Positions 1 to 6,280 are shown, counted from the first letter of the stretch. The stretch is 8,741 nucleotides of DNA from Sulfuricurvum sp. (GCA_022729835.1 DZBC01000091.1:1-8741); one strand, 5' to 3'. The notes: a model not told the origin generated them from the letters alone. Made by a program: numbers and translations.

Positions 1-615
1 CTCACGGTCAGTCATACGTGCATTACATACAAGTCCTGCAAGACGAACACCACCAGTGTTTGCGTATTTCAAAATCCCTTTAGAGATGTTGTTAGCCGCA
101 TACATCGCCATCATTTCGCCTGACATTACGATGTAAATCTCTTGTGCTTTACCTTCACGAATCGGCATTGCAAAGCCGCCGCAAACAACGTCACCAAGAA
201 CGTCGTAAGAGACGAAATTCAGACCCTCTTCTTCGTAAGCACCCTCTTCTTCAAGAAAGTTAATTGCAGTGATAACACCGCGACCGGCACAACCAACCCC
301 TGGCTCTGGTCCGCCTGACTCAGTGCAGTTGATCCAACCCCCTGGTGTACCTGGAGCAAAAATGCCCGCGCCTGGTTTACATGCATCTTCGAGTTCGAGA
401 TCCTCGACGGTTCCCATTTCCGCAGCAAGCTGAAGGATGGTGGATTGTGCTTTCTCGTGCAGGATCAGACGTGTAGAGTCCGCTTTTGGATCACAACCGA
501 CGATAAGAATGTTCTTGTCGAAGTAGTGCGCCATAGCGGCCAAAGTGTTTTGAGATGTAGTAGACTTACCAATCCCACCTTTTCCGTAGAATGCAATCTG
601 ACGTAGTGCAGACAT
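1..615 (-). CDS. nifH: Nitrogenase iron protein NifH, N-terminal 205 residues (gene runs off the left edge)
   Basis: NifH is the homodimeric ATP-dependent reductase that passes electrons from its [4Fe-4S] cluster to the MoFe protein in N2 fixation. The reading frame is open from the ATG at 615 to the window edge. Residues 11-19 are the P-loop GKGGIGKST. Residues 40-48 contain the GCDPKADST switch region. Cys109 (in GVGCAGRG) and Cys145 (in DVVCGG) match the two cluster ligands, and Arg112 matches the arginine that DraT ADP-ribosylates in other bacteria. The start is supported by an AAGGGG Shine-Dalgarno a few bases upstream. Family length is about 290 residues, so roughly 85-90 C-terminal residues are missing, along with any nifD/nifK downstream. 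Compared with my recollection of Azotobacter NifH, there are about nine extra residues between LELED and the CxESGGPEPG block (residues 78-97). Codon use looks more AT-rich than in selD-selU. Confidence 0.97.
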   Translation of the reverse strand, partial: MSALRQIAFYGKGGIGKSTTSQNTLAAMAHYFDKNILIVGCDPKADSTRLILHEKAQSTILQLAAEMGTVEDLELEDACKPGAGIFAPGTPGGWINCTESGGPEPGVGCAGRGVITAINFLEEEGAYEEEGLNFVSYDVLGDVVCGGFAMPIREGKAQEIYIVMSGEMMAMYAANNISKGILKYANTGGVRLAGLVCNARMTDRE

Positions 616-742
616 TTTTTCCCCTTTTTTCTGAGTTGAACTTCGCAGCATCTATTGCAGGATGTATTCTCGATTTTTTTGGGGTACGGGCGCGACAAGA
701 AGAGACAAAATGGTCGTTTTTGTAGGAACGATTTATGTAAGG

Positions 743-760
743 CGCCGCATTTTTGCGACG
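743..760 (-). other. Predicted hairpin upstream of nifH
   Basis: Read on the minus strand, CGTCGCA and TGCGGCG can pair across an AAAA loop (seven pairs including one G-U, so the fold is better on the minus-strand RNA). No T-run follows, so it is not a standard intrinsic terminator. It lies about 130 bases before the nifH start and could belong either to the end of the selU transcript or to the nifH leader. Confidence 0.35.
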
Positions 761-799
761 AAAAAGCTTACATGTAAGGCTTACGACAAAAAGTCGTAA
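761..799 (-). terminator. Possible composite terminator at the end of selD-selU
   Basis: On the minus strand the last bases of selU, including its TAA stop, form a perfect 7-bp stem (TTACGAC/GTCGTAA, 781-787 with 793-799) with a five-base loop. It is followed at once by the CTTACATGTAAG palindrome and then by five T residues (761-765). The first stem is the stronger but is not directly followed by T residues. The palindrome can form only a weak short stem before the T-run. Termination is plausible but not certain. Confidence 0.4.
768..777. repeat. Iterated palindrome TTACATGTAA, exact copy, intergenic
   Basis: Exact ten-base palindrome between nifH and selU, embedded in GCTTACATGTAAGGC. It is one of six exact copies in the window. 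It lies four bases past the selU stop codon and about 150 bases upstream of the nifH start. Confidence 0.9.
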
Positions 800-1833
800 A
801 CCGCTTTGGCGTCGCCGCAAAAGAGAATAGGGAGAGTGGTGCGCTCGATTTGGTAGTCGTACATCGGATCGTAGTATTCGCGCAGTAAGGTGGCAATCCA
901 AAGCTTGTGCCCCTGCGTCTCGCCGCAGCGCTCTTGATGCGTGTGCGCCTCGTGCATCTGAGCACGCACCCGCTCATAGCGCTCATGCCCCAAACGCTTG
1001 ATAATCCGCGACAACGCCTCTTGCATCGCATCAAACCAGCGCGCGCCCATGCGCTGCTGCAAGTCGGTCACATAAGCCTCAAAGACCACCTCCACGCGCT
1101 CTTCAAAAGGGCACTCCAAGATGATCAAGCCCCCTTGCAAAAAAGCGTCATAGATCGGCTGAGGGATAAAGAGCCGTCCGATGCGGTAGCTCTCATGCTC
1201 GATGATAAGGTGCGCTAGCCCTTGCGCTTCATGGCGAATCAGCGCGTAGCCAAGCACGTTTTCAAAATCGATCTGCGAAGGCTGCGGTGTGCTCATCTTG
1301 CCAAAAGCCGATCCGCGATGATTGGCCAACGCCTCCAGATCGACCGCTCCGCGCAAGCGATTGAGCAGCAGCGTCTTGCCCGATCCGGTGCGTCCGCCGA
1401 TAATGCGCACGCTTGATGTTGCGGCGATGCGCTGCGCTTCGGTGCTGAGATAGCTACGAAACGCTTTGTAGCCCCCTTTGAGCCGGGGCAGCTCTAGGCC
1501 CGCTTCGCCAAGCCACTGCTGCGCGATGCGCGAGCGCTGACCGCCGCGAAAGCAGTAGATATAGGCCTCAGGATGCGCACGCGCAAACTCCGCCCACGCC
1601 GCGATCCGCTCCTCTTTAATAGCACCGCTGATCAGCTCATGCCCCAGCGCCACCGCCGCCGCGTTGCCCGCTTCTTTGTAGCGCGTCCCTACCAAAGCAC
1701 GCTCTTCATCATTGAGCAGCGGTAGATTCACGGCCCCTTCAAAAGCGCCTTTGACAACCTCGACCGGCGCGCGCACGTCGATGAGCGGCCGCGCCTCAAG
1801 CACGATGGAGCGAAAATCCTCCACCGTCTGCAT
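781..1833 (-). CDS. selU: tRNA 2-selenouridine synthase SelU (MnmH)
   Basis: Cytoplasmic enzyme that uses selenophosphate to replace the sulfur of (geranylated) 2-thiouridine at the wobble position of tRNA-Lys, -Glu and -Gln, giving 2-selenouridine. At 350 residues it is close to the E. coli YbbB length of about 364. The N-terminal rhodanese domain covers roughly residues 1-135, with its active-site loop at 93-101 and catalytic Cys94 (YCFRGGQRS). A P-loop NTPase domain follows, with Walker A GRTGSGKT at 147-154 and an IEHES motif near 211-215. The start ATG at 1833 shares its A with the selD TGA (TGATG), so translation is probably coupled to selD and the two form an operon. SelD supplies the selenophosphate, which strongly supports the assignment. 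No frameshift or missing key residue is seen. Confidence 0.95.
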   Translation of the reverse strand: MQTVEDFRSIVLEARPLIDVRAPVEVVKGAFEGAVNLPLLNDEERALVGTRYKEAGNAAAVALGHELISGAIKEERIAAWAEFARAHPEAYIYCFRGGQRSRIAQQWLGEAGLELPRLKGGYKAFRSYLSTEAQRIAATSSVRIIGGRTGSGKTLLLNRLRGAVDLEALANHRGSAFGKMSTPQPSQIDFENVLGYALIRHEAQGLAHLIIEHESYRIGRLFIPQPIYDAFLQGGLIILECPFEERVEVVFEAYVTDLQQRMGARWFDAMQEALSRIIKRLGHERYERVRAQMHEAHTHQERCGETQGHKLWIATLLREYYDPMYDYQIERTTLPILFCGDAKAVYDFLS

Positions 1834-2864
1834 CAGACCACCTCAATGAGCGGCGCTTTGATCGCCGTGGTTTCGCCGATAGGGGCGAGTTCAAGACCAT
1901 AGCGTCGCGTCAGGGCTAAAAACTCCGCCTCGCTCTCGCGCGCCACCACGCACAGCAGCCCGCCTGAGGTCTGCGCATCGCAAAAGAGATCCGCCCTCGC
2001 TGCGCTCATAGGCCCCAGATGCGCCTGATAACTCTCAAAATTGCGGCGCGTACCGCCGGGAATGCACCCCAGTGCTTGATAGTGCGCGGCGCCTTCAAGC
2101 AGCGGCACCGCGTCGCCGTAGATGATCGCGCCCACGCCGCTGCCCAGACAGATTTCGCTCAAGTGCCCCATCAGCCCAAAACCCGTCACGTCGGTCATGG
2201 CGCTCACCCCTTCGATCTGCGCGATCTCGAAGCCCGCGCGGTTGAGCGTGCTCATCGCATCGATGGCGACTTGCAGCGCTTCGGGCGTAATCTTGCCCTG
2301 CTTTTGGGCCGTGGTGAGGATGCCCACCCCCAGCGGCTTGGTCAAAAAGAGCAGTGCGCCGCTTTGGGCGGTGTTGTTGCGCTTGAGGTAGCGGTTTTCG
2401 ACAATGCCGCTTACCGCAAGACCAAAGATCGGCTCGGGTGCGTCGATGCTATGGCCGCCTGCGAGCGGAATCCCCGCCTCCTTACATGTAAAGCGCCCCC
2501 CTTCGATCACCGCTTTGGCGATCTCGCTTGAGAGGGTATTGACCGGCCAGCCAAAGATGGAGAGCGCCATCAAAGGCCTCCCGCCCATCGCGTAGATATC
2601 GCTGATGGCGTTGGTGGCGGCGATGCGCCCAAACGTAAAAGGGTCATCCACGATCGGCATAAAAAAGTCGGTCGTCGAAAGCAGTGACGTGCCGTTGCCC
2701 AGATCATAGGCCGCCGCGTCGTCGTTGCTGGCGTTGCCCACAAGCAGCTCGGGGCAGACAAACGCATCGCGCGAACCTTGCAAAATCGCATCGAGCACCT
2801 TGGGCGCGATTTTGCAGCCGCAGCCCGCACCGTGGGAGTATTGGGTTAGTTTAATCTCGCTCAT
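1833..2864 (-). CDS. selD: Selenide, water dikinase (selenophosphate synthetase) SelD
   Basis: Makes selenophosphate from selenide and ATP; this is the selenium donor for selenocysteine-tRNA and 2-selenouridine synthesis. The 343-residue protein is very similar to E. coli SelD (347 residues). The catalytic N-terminal motif HGAGCGCKI is at 11-19. Cys15 and Lys18 match E. coli Cys17 and Lys20, so this is the cysteine form rather than the selenocysteine form. The ATP/Mg-binding segments NDDAAAYD (47-54), STTDFFMPIVDDPF, GRIAATNAISDIYAMGG (79-95) and AGGHSIDAPEP (135-145) are present, as is the C-terminal DAQTSGGLL (296-304). An AGAGG Shine-Dalgarno lies just before the ATG. It is the first gene of the selD-selU pair. 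Residues 126-128 (TCK) are encoded by an internal TTACATGTAA. selA and selB are not in the window, so use for selenoproteins cannot be judged here. Confidence 0.98.
   Translation of the reverse strand: MSEIKLTQYSHGAGCGCKIAPKVLDAILQGSRDAFVCPELLVGNASNDDAAAYDLGNGTSLLSTTDFFMPIVDDPFTFGRIAATNAISDIYAMGGRPLMALSIFGWPVNTLSSEIAKAVIEGGRFTCKEAGIPLAGGHSIDAPEPIFGLAVSGIVENRYLKRNNTAQSGALLFLTKPLGVGILTTAQKQGKITPEALQVAIDAMSTLNRAGFEIAQIEGVSAMTDVTGFGLMGHLSEICLGSGVGAIIYGDAVPLLEGAAHYQALGCIPGGTRRNFESYQAHLGPMSAARADLFCDAQTSGGLLCVVARESEAEFLALTRRYGLELAPIGETTAIKAPLIEVV
2482..2491. repeat. Iterated palindrome TTACATGTAA, exact copy, inside selD
   Basis: Exact copy within selD, read on the minus strand as Phe-Thr-Cys-Lys (residues 125-128). 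E. coli SelD has YACR at this place, so the cysteine is not specific to the palindrome, although the exact codons chosen complete it. Confidence 0.9.
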
Positions 2865-2906
2865 GTCACCTCTTTTTTTGACGCATGATAATCTTGATGG
2901 GCTTAA

Positions 2907-2912
2907 TAAGAT
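2907..2912 (+). promoter_or_regulatory. Possible -10 element (TAAGAT) for the HAD phosphatase gene
   Basis: AATAAGATGG lies 14 bases before the chosen start of the HAD gene in the 62-base divergent spacer with selD. A similar GATAAGATAC precedes ilvE at the other end of the window. No convincing -35 is seen. If correct, the leader is very short. Confidence 0.3.
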
Positions 2913-2926
2913 GGTATCCTTCGCGC

Positions 2927-3397
2927 ATGAAAACCATTAACATCCCCCACTTTGCCACCCTTGCGCTAGAACACGTCGTGCTGGATTACAACGGCACCAT
3001 CGCCAAAGACGGCGTCTTGATTGCCGCGCTTAAACCTCTGCTGTTAGAGCTTGGAGCCCACTACCGCCTCTACGTCATCACCGCCGATACCTTCGGCAGC
3101 GTCCACGCCCAGCTTGAAGGGCTGGATATCCGCGTTGTCGTCTTGCAAAGCGAGGAGCACACCGCCGAAAAGGCCGACTTTGTCCGTAGCTTGGGCGCAG
3201 AGCACTGCGCCGCAATCGGCAACGGCAACAACGACGCGCAGATGCTCCAGAGCGCCGCGCTGGGCATCGCCGTGCTCGGTGATGAAGGATGCGCCACCGC
3301 CACCCTGGTTCAAAGCGACATTACATGTAAACACATCACCGAAGCGCTCGAACTGCTCTTGCATGAAAAGAGGCTAATCGCCACCCTTCGCCGCTAA
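2927..3397 (+). CDS. HAD-superfamily phosphatase, soluble P-type-ATPase-like (COG4087 type)
   Basis: A 156-residue cytoplasmic protein with all four HAD motifs. Motif I is DYNGT (nucleophile Asp20; the second acid is Asn22). Motif II is Thr52 in VITADTFG. Motif III is Lys82. Motif IV is GNGNND (98-103, Asp103). The Asn at the second motif I position and the GNGxND form resemble the phosphorylation domain of P-type ATPases, but there is no membrane domain and the protein is full length for the small soluble family. The substrate is unknown. Upstream in-frame ATGs exist at 2885 and 2897, but the start at 2927 (MKTINIPHF) fits the usual N-terminus of the family. No clear Shine-Dalgarno is present for any of them. 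It is divergent from selD and just upstream of tRNA-Leu. Residues 133-135 (TCK) come from a TTACATGTAA copy where relatives, as I recall them, carry a run of valines. Confidence 0.88.
   Translation: MKTINIPHFATLALEHVVLDYNGTIAKDGVLIAALKPLLLELGAHYRLYVITADTFGSVHAQLEGLDIRVVVLQSEEHTAEKADFVRSLGAEHCAAIGNGNNDAQMLQSAALGIAVLGDEGCATATLVQSDITCKHITEALELLLHEKRLIATLRR
3321..3330. repeat. Iterated palindrome TTACATGTAA, exact copy, inside the HAD gene
   Basis: Exact copy read on the plus strand as Ile-Thr-Cys-Lys (residues 132-135) in a surface-like region after motif IV. Confidence 0.9.
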
Positions 3398-3425
3398 AAT
3401 CAATAGTTTTTAAGGAAAAATTGGC

Positions 3426-3431
3426 TATATT
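3426..3431 (+). promoter_or_regulatory. Possible -10 element for tRNA-Leu
   Basis: TATATT lies 21 bases before the tRNA 5' end in the 55-base spacer after the HAD gene. A second candidate, GCTAAAAT, overlaps the HAD stop codon at 3393-3400. The spacer has no obvious terminator, so read-through from the HAD gene is also possible. Confidence 0.3.
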
Positions 3432-3452
3432 TCCGGCCTTCATTCACATAAT

Positions 3453-3539
3453 GCGGCCGTGGTGAAATTGGTAGACACGCTAGATTCAGGTTCTAGTGGG
3501 GGAAACCCTGTGGAGGTTCGAGTCCTCTCGACCGCACCA
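3453..3539 (+). tRNA. tRNA-Leu, anticodon CAG
   Basis: Class II tRNA of 87 bases with an encoded CCA end (3537-3539). The anticodon stem CTAGA/TCTAG flanks the loop TTCAGGT, giving anticodon CAG at 3487-3489, which reads CUG. G37 follows, as usual for Leu. The long variable arm (around GGGGGAAACCC) and a TTCGAGT T-loop are clear, and the D-arm has the GGTAGACAC pattern of bacterial tRNA-Leu. In the acceptor stem (GCGGCCG with CGACCGC) position 5-68 is a C-A mismatch; the other six pairs are canonical. The discriminator base is A, as required for LeuRS. Confidence 0.96.
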
Positions 3540-3757
3540 CCCTATTTTAGGGACTTTCAAGCGCTCTTTTTAACCCAATAAACACTTCTAACAAATACTC
3601 ATTGTGCACTACTGAAATCAATTGCTGATGTAAATTTTTATTACTGATATGTAATTAATGTTATCTTGTGTATTGCCAAAATTCCCTATCTCCACTTGGT
3701 TGTGGTAATCAATCTGTATCTTGCCTGCGTTACGATCCTGCCCAAAATAGGAGTTTC
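3540..3757. other. AT-rich spacer between tRNA-Leu and the glycosyltransferase
   Basis: 218 bases without a convincing gene. AGCGCT followed by CTTTTT at about 3560-3572 could be a weak end signal for the tRNA transcript. ATTAC and GTAAT form a small inverted repeat around TGATAT (3640-3655), a possible regulator site. The glycosyltransferase frame is open back to 3668, but the stretch 3668-3757 does not look like protein of this family. Confidence 0.5.
3748..3752 (+). promoter_or_regulatory. Shine-Dalgarno deciding the glycosyltransferase start
   Basis: AGGAG is followed by five bases and then ATG at 3758. It favours this start over the in-frame ATG at 3668, which would add 30 residues unlike the N-terminus of GT4 enzymes. 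Confidence 0.8.
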
Positions 3758-4924
3758 ATGCGCATCGTCATCTGTACCGACACGCTGGGTGATCTCAACG
3801 GCGTATCACGCTTTATTCAGGATATGGCTGAGCTGTCGCTACATTCGGGAATTGACCTGCACGTCGTCACCTCTACAGCAAAACAGTGTCCAAAAGCCCG
3901 CAATATTCACAACGTCAAACCAATTTTCCGCACCAAAATGCCCTTTTACAACGAGCTTGATCTCGCCTTCGCTTCGCGCTCCAGAATCGAAGAGAAGGTG
4001 CTATCGCTTGAGCCCGATCTTTTACATGTATCGACTCCGGGCCCGGTCGGATTTATCGCCAACCGCATCGCCGCACAATACCGTATTCCCACCCTCGGTA
4101 CCTACCACACGGATTTTCCGGCCTACATACAAGATCAAACCGGCTCTACACTCTTAAAGAAAATCACCGAAGGAGTTATGCGCCGTTTTTATGCCGGCTT
4201 CTCTCATGTCTTTAGTCGTTCGGGTAGCTACCTTGATATTATGGAGCGCTCTATCGGCATCGACGCCTCACGCAGCTCTATCTTGCGCGCAGGGACCAAT
4301 CTGGCACGCTTCAACCCAGAGCGTAAAGACCGCGCCATTTTTGAACGGCTCAACATTCCAAAGGCCCAGCATTACCTGCTTTATGTCGGGCGCATATCCA
4401 AAGAGAAAAACGTCCCCTTTCTGATGCGGGTATGGGAGGCGTTTTTGCAAGAACATACCGAATTTGACGCACGTTTAATTTTGGTGGGAGAGGGAAAGCT
4501 TATTGATCGCTATAAAGCCACTACGGAGTCTCGCAAAGCCCATTTCCTTGGAGGCATCCGTGACAACGCGCTGCTAAGCGCTCTGTATGCTTCAAGCGAT
4601 GTTTTTTTGTTCCCTTCATTGACGGACACACTAGGACAGGTGGTTATGGAGGCTCAGGCGAGCGCCGTGGCGAGTATCGTCTCCGATCAAGGTGGCCCGC
4701 AAAGTATCGTCGGCTATAATGCACATCACGGCGGGCTGATCGTACGCGGCAATCATACGAGCGCTTGGGTAGAAGCCATCGCCGATCTGCTACTCGATCC
4801 GCAGAGGCGCGAACGTCTCGGGCAAAACGGTTGGGAAAACATGCGTCATTTCAACATCAAACAATCATTTGAAGCTTTTATCGACGCACACAAAAGGGCC
4901 TATGAACACCACGCATCCGCATGA
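3758..4924 (+). CDS. GT4-family glycosyltransferase (GT-B fold, group 1)
   Basis: A 388-residue retaining glycosyltransferase, resembling MgtA/SQD2-like enzymes that move a sugar from a nucleotide donor to a lipid or glycan; donor and acceptor cannot be read from the sequence. The N-terminal Rossmann domain begins MRIVICTDTLGDLNGVSRF, with the acceptor-side TPGPVG (93-98) and YHTDFPAY (116-123). The C-terminal domain starts near residue 200, with YVGRISKEKN at 209-218 (Arg212 and Lys217 likely bind the donor phosphates) and VGEG near 243-246. The usual EX7E motif appears as Asp290-x7-Glu298, followed by QASAVAS where relatives usually have MASGxPV, then GGP at 312-314. There is no signal peptide or membrane segment, so it is probably cytoplasmic or membrane-associated. 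It overlaps the EamA gene by 23 bases and is probably co-transcribed with it. An imperfect palindrome copy (TTACATGTAT) lies within it. Confidence 0.9.
   Translation: MRIVICTDTLGDLNGVSRFIQDMAELSLHSGIDLHVVTSTAKQCPKARNIHNVKPIFRTKMPFYNELDLAFASRSRIEEKVLSLEPDLLHVSTPGPVGFIANRIAAQYRIPTLGTYHTDFPAYIQDQTGSTLLKKITEGVMRRFYAGFSHVFSRSGSYLDIMERSIGIDASRSSILRAGTNLARFNPERKDRAIFERLNIPKAQHYLLYVGRISKEKNVPFLMRVWEAFLQEHTEFDARLILVGEGKLIDRYKATTESRKAHFLGGIRDNALLSALYASSDVFLFPSLTDTLGQVVMEAQASAVASIVSDQGGPQSIVGYNAHHGGLIVRGNHTSAWVEAIADLLLDPQRRERLGQNGWENMRHFNIKQSFEAFIDAHKRAYEHHASA
4022..4031. repeat. Iterated palindrome, 9 of 10 match (TTACATGTAT), inside the glycosyltransferase
   Basis: The eight-base core TACATGTA is intact and the final A is T. 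It is read as Leu-His-Val (residues 89-91), the only coding site not in the Thr-Cys frame. Confidence 0.75.
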
Positions 4925-5774
4925 ACGCAAGGGTGAGTTCTACGCCTTTTTACTCTCTGCGCTCGAGGGGCTCTTCCCTATTTTGTCCCTCTCCACGATT
5001 CATGCTTATGGCGCCATCACCGCTTATGGGTATACCATCGCACTTTCCACACTGCTCTTTTTGCTCCTGCTGTGGCGCTATGGGTTAGCACGTGAGATGC
5101 TCGAGCCTGCAGTGCGTCGTGACCTGCTGCTCACCTCGCTCTTTATCACCTTGCTCTTTTTGGGGATCTTCATAGGACTACGCTACACCACCGCCGCAAA
5201 CGCTTCGGTTATTATGGTGTTGCAACTCTTGTTTTCCTATCTCTATTTCGACCTCTTCGGGCCACAACGTATGCGCGGTGTGCATCTACTAGGCGCCGCA
5301 CTGATGGGAGGGGGAGCGATAGTGGTGCTGATTCCAAGATCGTGGCAGTTCAATCCAGGAGACCTGATCATTTTAGGTTCAGCCGCCATCGCACCCATCG
5401 CCAACTACTACCAAAAACGCGCCAGAGCGAAGGTCTCTAGCCTCAGCGTGATGGGTGCGCGCAACCTCATCGCCCTGCCTTTTTTGGCGCTCGCGGCCTT
5501 TTGGTTTGAATCTCCCCCTCATCTGCTAGAGCATCCCGAAGCGCTGGGCTTTTTGTTGCTCAATGCTGTATTGATCTTTGTCCTGGCCAAGGTGCTTTGG
5601 ATAGAGGCCTTGCACTACATTTCAGTGACCAAACTAAGCGCTCTGGCAGCCTTTATTCCACTGTGGACGCTTCTCTTTATCTACCTCATTGACGCAACAG
5701 TCCCCTCCACTCAAGCGCTTTTCGGGGCTTGCGCGGTCGTCATCGGGGCCGTAGCACTCACCAGACGCGCTTAA
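4902..5774 (+). CDS. EamA (DMT superfamily) membrane transporter
   Basis: A 290-residue integral inner-membrane protein with about ten hydrophobic segments arranged as two EamA repeats, the usual size for drug/metabolite transporters. The first repeat ends with GLRYTTAANASVIMVLQLLF (92-111), and a matching block near 233-262 (ALHYISVTKLSALAAF, then PLWTLLFIYL) ends the second. A short charged N-terminus precedes the first helix, near residue 12. The substrate is not predictable. The start at 4902 is chosen because AAGGG lies five bases upstream; an in-frame ATG at 4869 lies well inside the glycosyltransferase. The 23-base overlap implies an operon. The stop codon overlaps the stop of the convergent bcp gene, the two sharing TTAA. 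Confidence 0.88.
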   Translation: MNTTHPHERKGEFYAFLLSALEGLFPILSLSTIHAYGAITAYGYTIALSTLLFLLLLWRYGLAREMLEPAVRRDLLLTSLFITLLFLGIFIGLRYTTAANASVIMVLQLLFSYLYFDLFGPQRMRGVHLLGAALMGGGAIVVLIPRSWQFNPGDLIILGSAAIAPIANYYQKRARAKVSSLSVMGARNLIALPFLALAAFWFESPPHLLEHPEALGFLLLNAVLIFVLAKVLWIEALHYISVTKLSALAAFIPLWTLLFIYLIDATVPSTQALFGACAVVIGAVALTRRA

Positions 5775-6241
5775 GTGCGCTGCAATCGCACTAACTCCTC
5801 CGCGACGGCTGCGACATGGTTCTTGACCTTCACGTTGCTCCATGCGGCGCGTATAATGCCTTGCGGATCGAAGATACATGTAGAGCGCACAATGCCCATG
5901 TACTCTTTACCGTAGTTCTTCTTCATCGCCCAAACCCCGTACTCTTGCATCATCTGCGTGCTTTCGTCACTAAGCAGCGTAACCCCCAAATGCTGTTTTT
6001 CAATGAAGGCGCGGTGCCGCTTGGTCGAATCGGCGCTCACCCCTAAAATTACTGCGCCCAAAGCTTCAAAATCATTCATCGCTTCGGTAAATTCACACGC
6101 CTCCGTCGTACATCCAGGGGTTGAATCTTTAGGGTAAAAATAGAGTACGATCCATTTGCCGCGCAGATCGCGCAAACAGATCTCTACATCGTCTTGGTTG
6201 TTCAGACAAAAGTCTGGCGCCGTTGTTCCGATCTCAAGCAT
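5771..6241 (-). CDS. bcp: Thiol peroxidase of the Bcp/PrxQ family
   Basis: Cytoplasmic thioredoxin-dependent peroxiredoxin that reduces H2O2 and organic hydroperoxides. At 156 residues it has the normal family length. The active-site motif PxxxTxxC is PKDSTPGC at 37-44, with peroxidatic Cys44, resolving Cys49 five residues later (typical of E. coli-type Bcp) and the conserved Arg119. The start at 6241 has an AAGGAG Shine-Dalgarno six bases upstream; the in-frame ATG at 6265 would place that site inside the coding region. It follows the aldehyde dehydrogenase by 39 bases on the same strand and is probably co-transcribed. Thr121-Cys122 are encoded by the palindrome core; relatives usually have Thr-Phe there, so Cys122 is an extra cysteine of unknown role. 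Confidence 0.95.
   Translation of the reverse strand: MLEIGTTAPDFCLNNQDDVEICLRDLRGKWIVLYFYPKDSTPGCTTEACEFTEAMNDFEALGAVILGVSADSTKRHRAFIEKQHLGVTLLSDESTQMMQEYGVWAMKKNYGKEYMGIVRSTCIFDPQGIIRAAWSNVKVKNHVAAVAEELVRLQRT
5875..5882. repeat. Iterated palindrome, core TACATGTA only, inside bcp
   Basis: The eight-base core is exact, with flanks A and G rather than T and A. On the minus strand it is read in the Thr-Cys frame (residues 121-122). Confidence 0.7.
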
Positions 6242-6280
6242 ATTCACTCCTTTTTTTGGCTGCAACTATACCCAAAGCGC

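Larger units (their letters stand above)
735..780. repeat. Short direct repeat ATGTAAGGC, two copies between nifH and selU
   Basis: ATGTAAGGC occurs at 735-743 and again at 772-780. The second copy is the right half of the exact palindrome TTACATGTAA plus GGC. The first copy is preceded by TTT rather than TTAC, so it looks like a degenerate half of the same element. This suggests either two iterations of the element or a small operator upstream of nifH. No function is demonstrated. Confidence 0.5.

Noticed and set aside
616..720. Sigma-54 promoter for nifH
   Set aside because: The best candidates, ending in CTGCA or CTGCG, lack the GG at -24 and match only about half of the consensus positions.
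2019..2531. Long antisense open frames inside selD, selU and the aldehyde dehydrogenase gene
   Set aside because: They are by-products of GC-rich codon use opposite well-conserved enzymes, have no family-like motifs and lack ribosome-binding sites.
2927..3397. HAD gene as a fragment of a metal P-type ATPase
   Set aside because: It has all four motifs, a natural N-terminus and C-terminus and the length of the small soluble family, so it is not a truncation.
3668..3757. N-terminal extension of the glycosyltransferase from the ATG at 3668
   Set aside because: The 30 added residues are unlike the family, while the ATG at 3758 has AGGAG at the right distance and begins a normal GT4 N-terminus.
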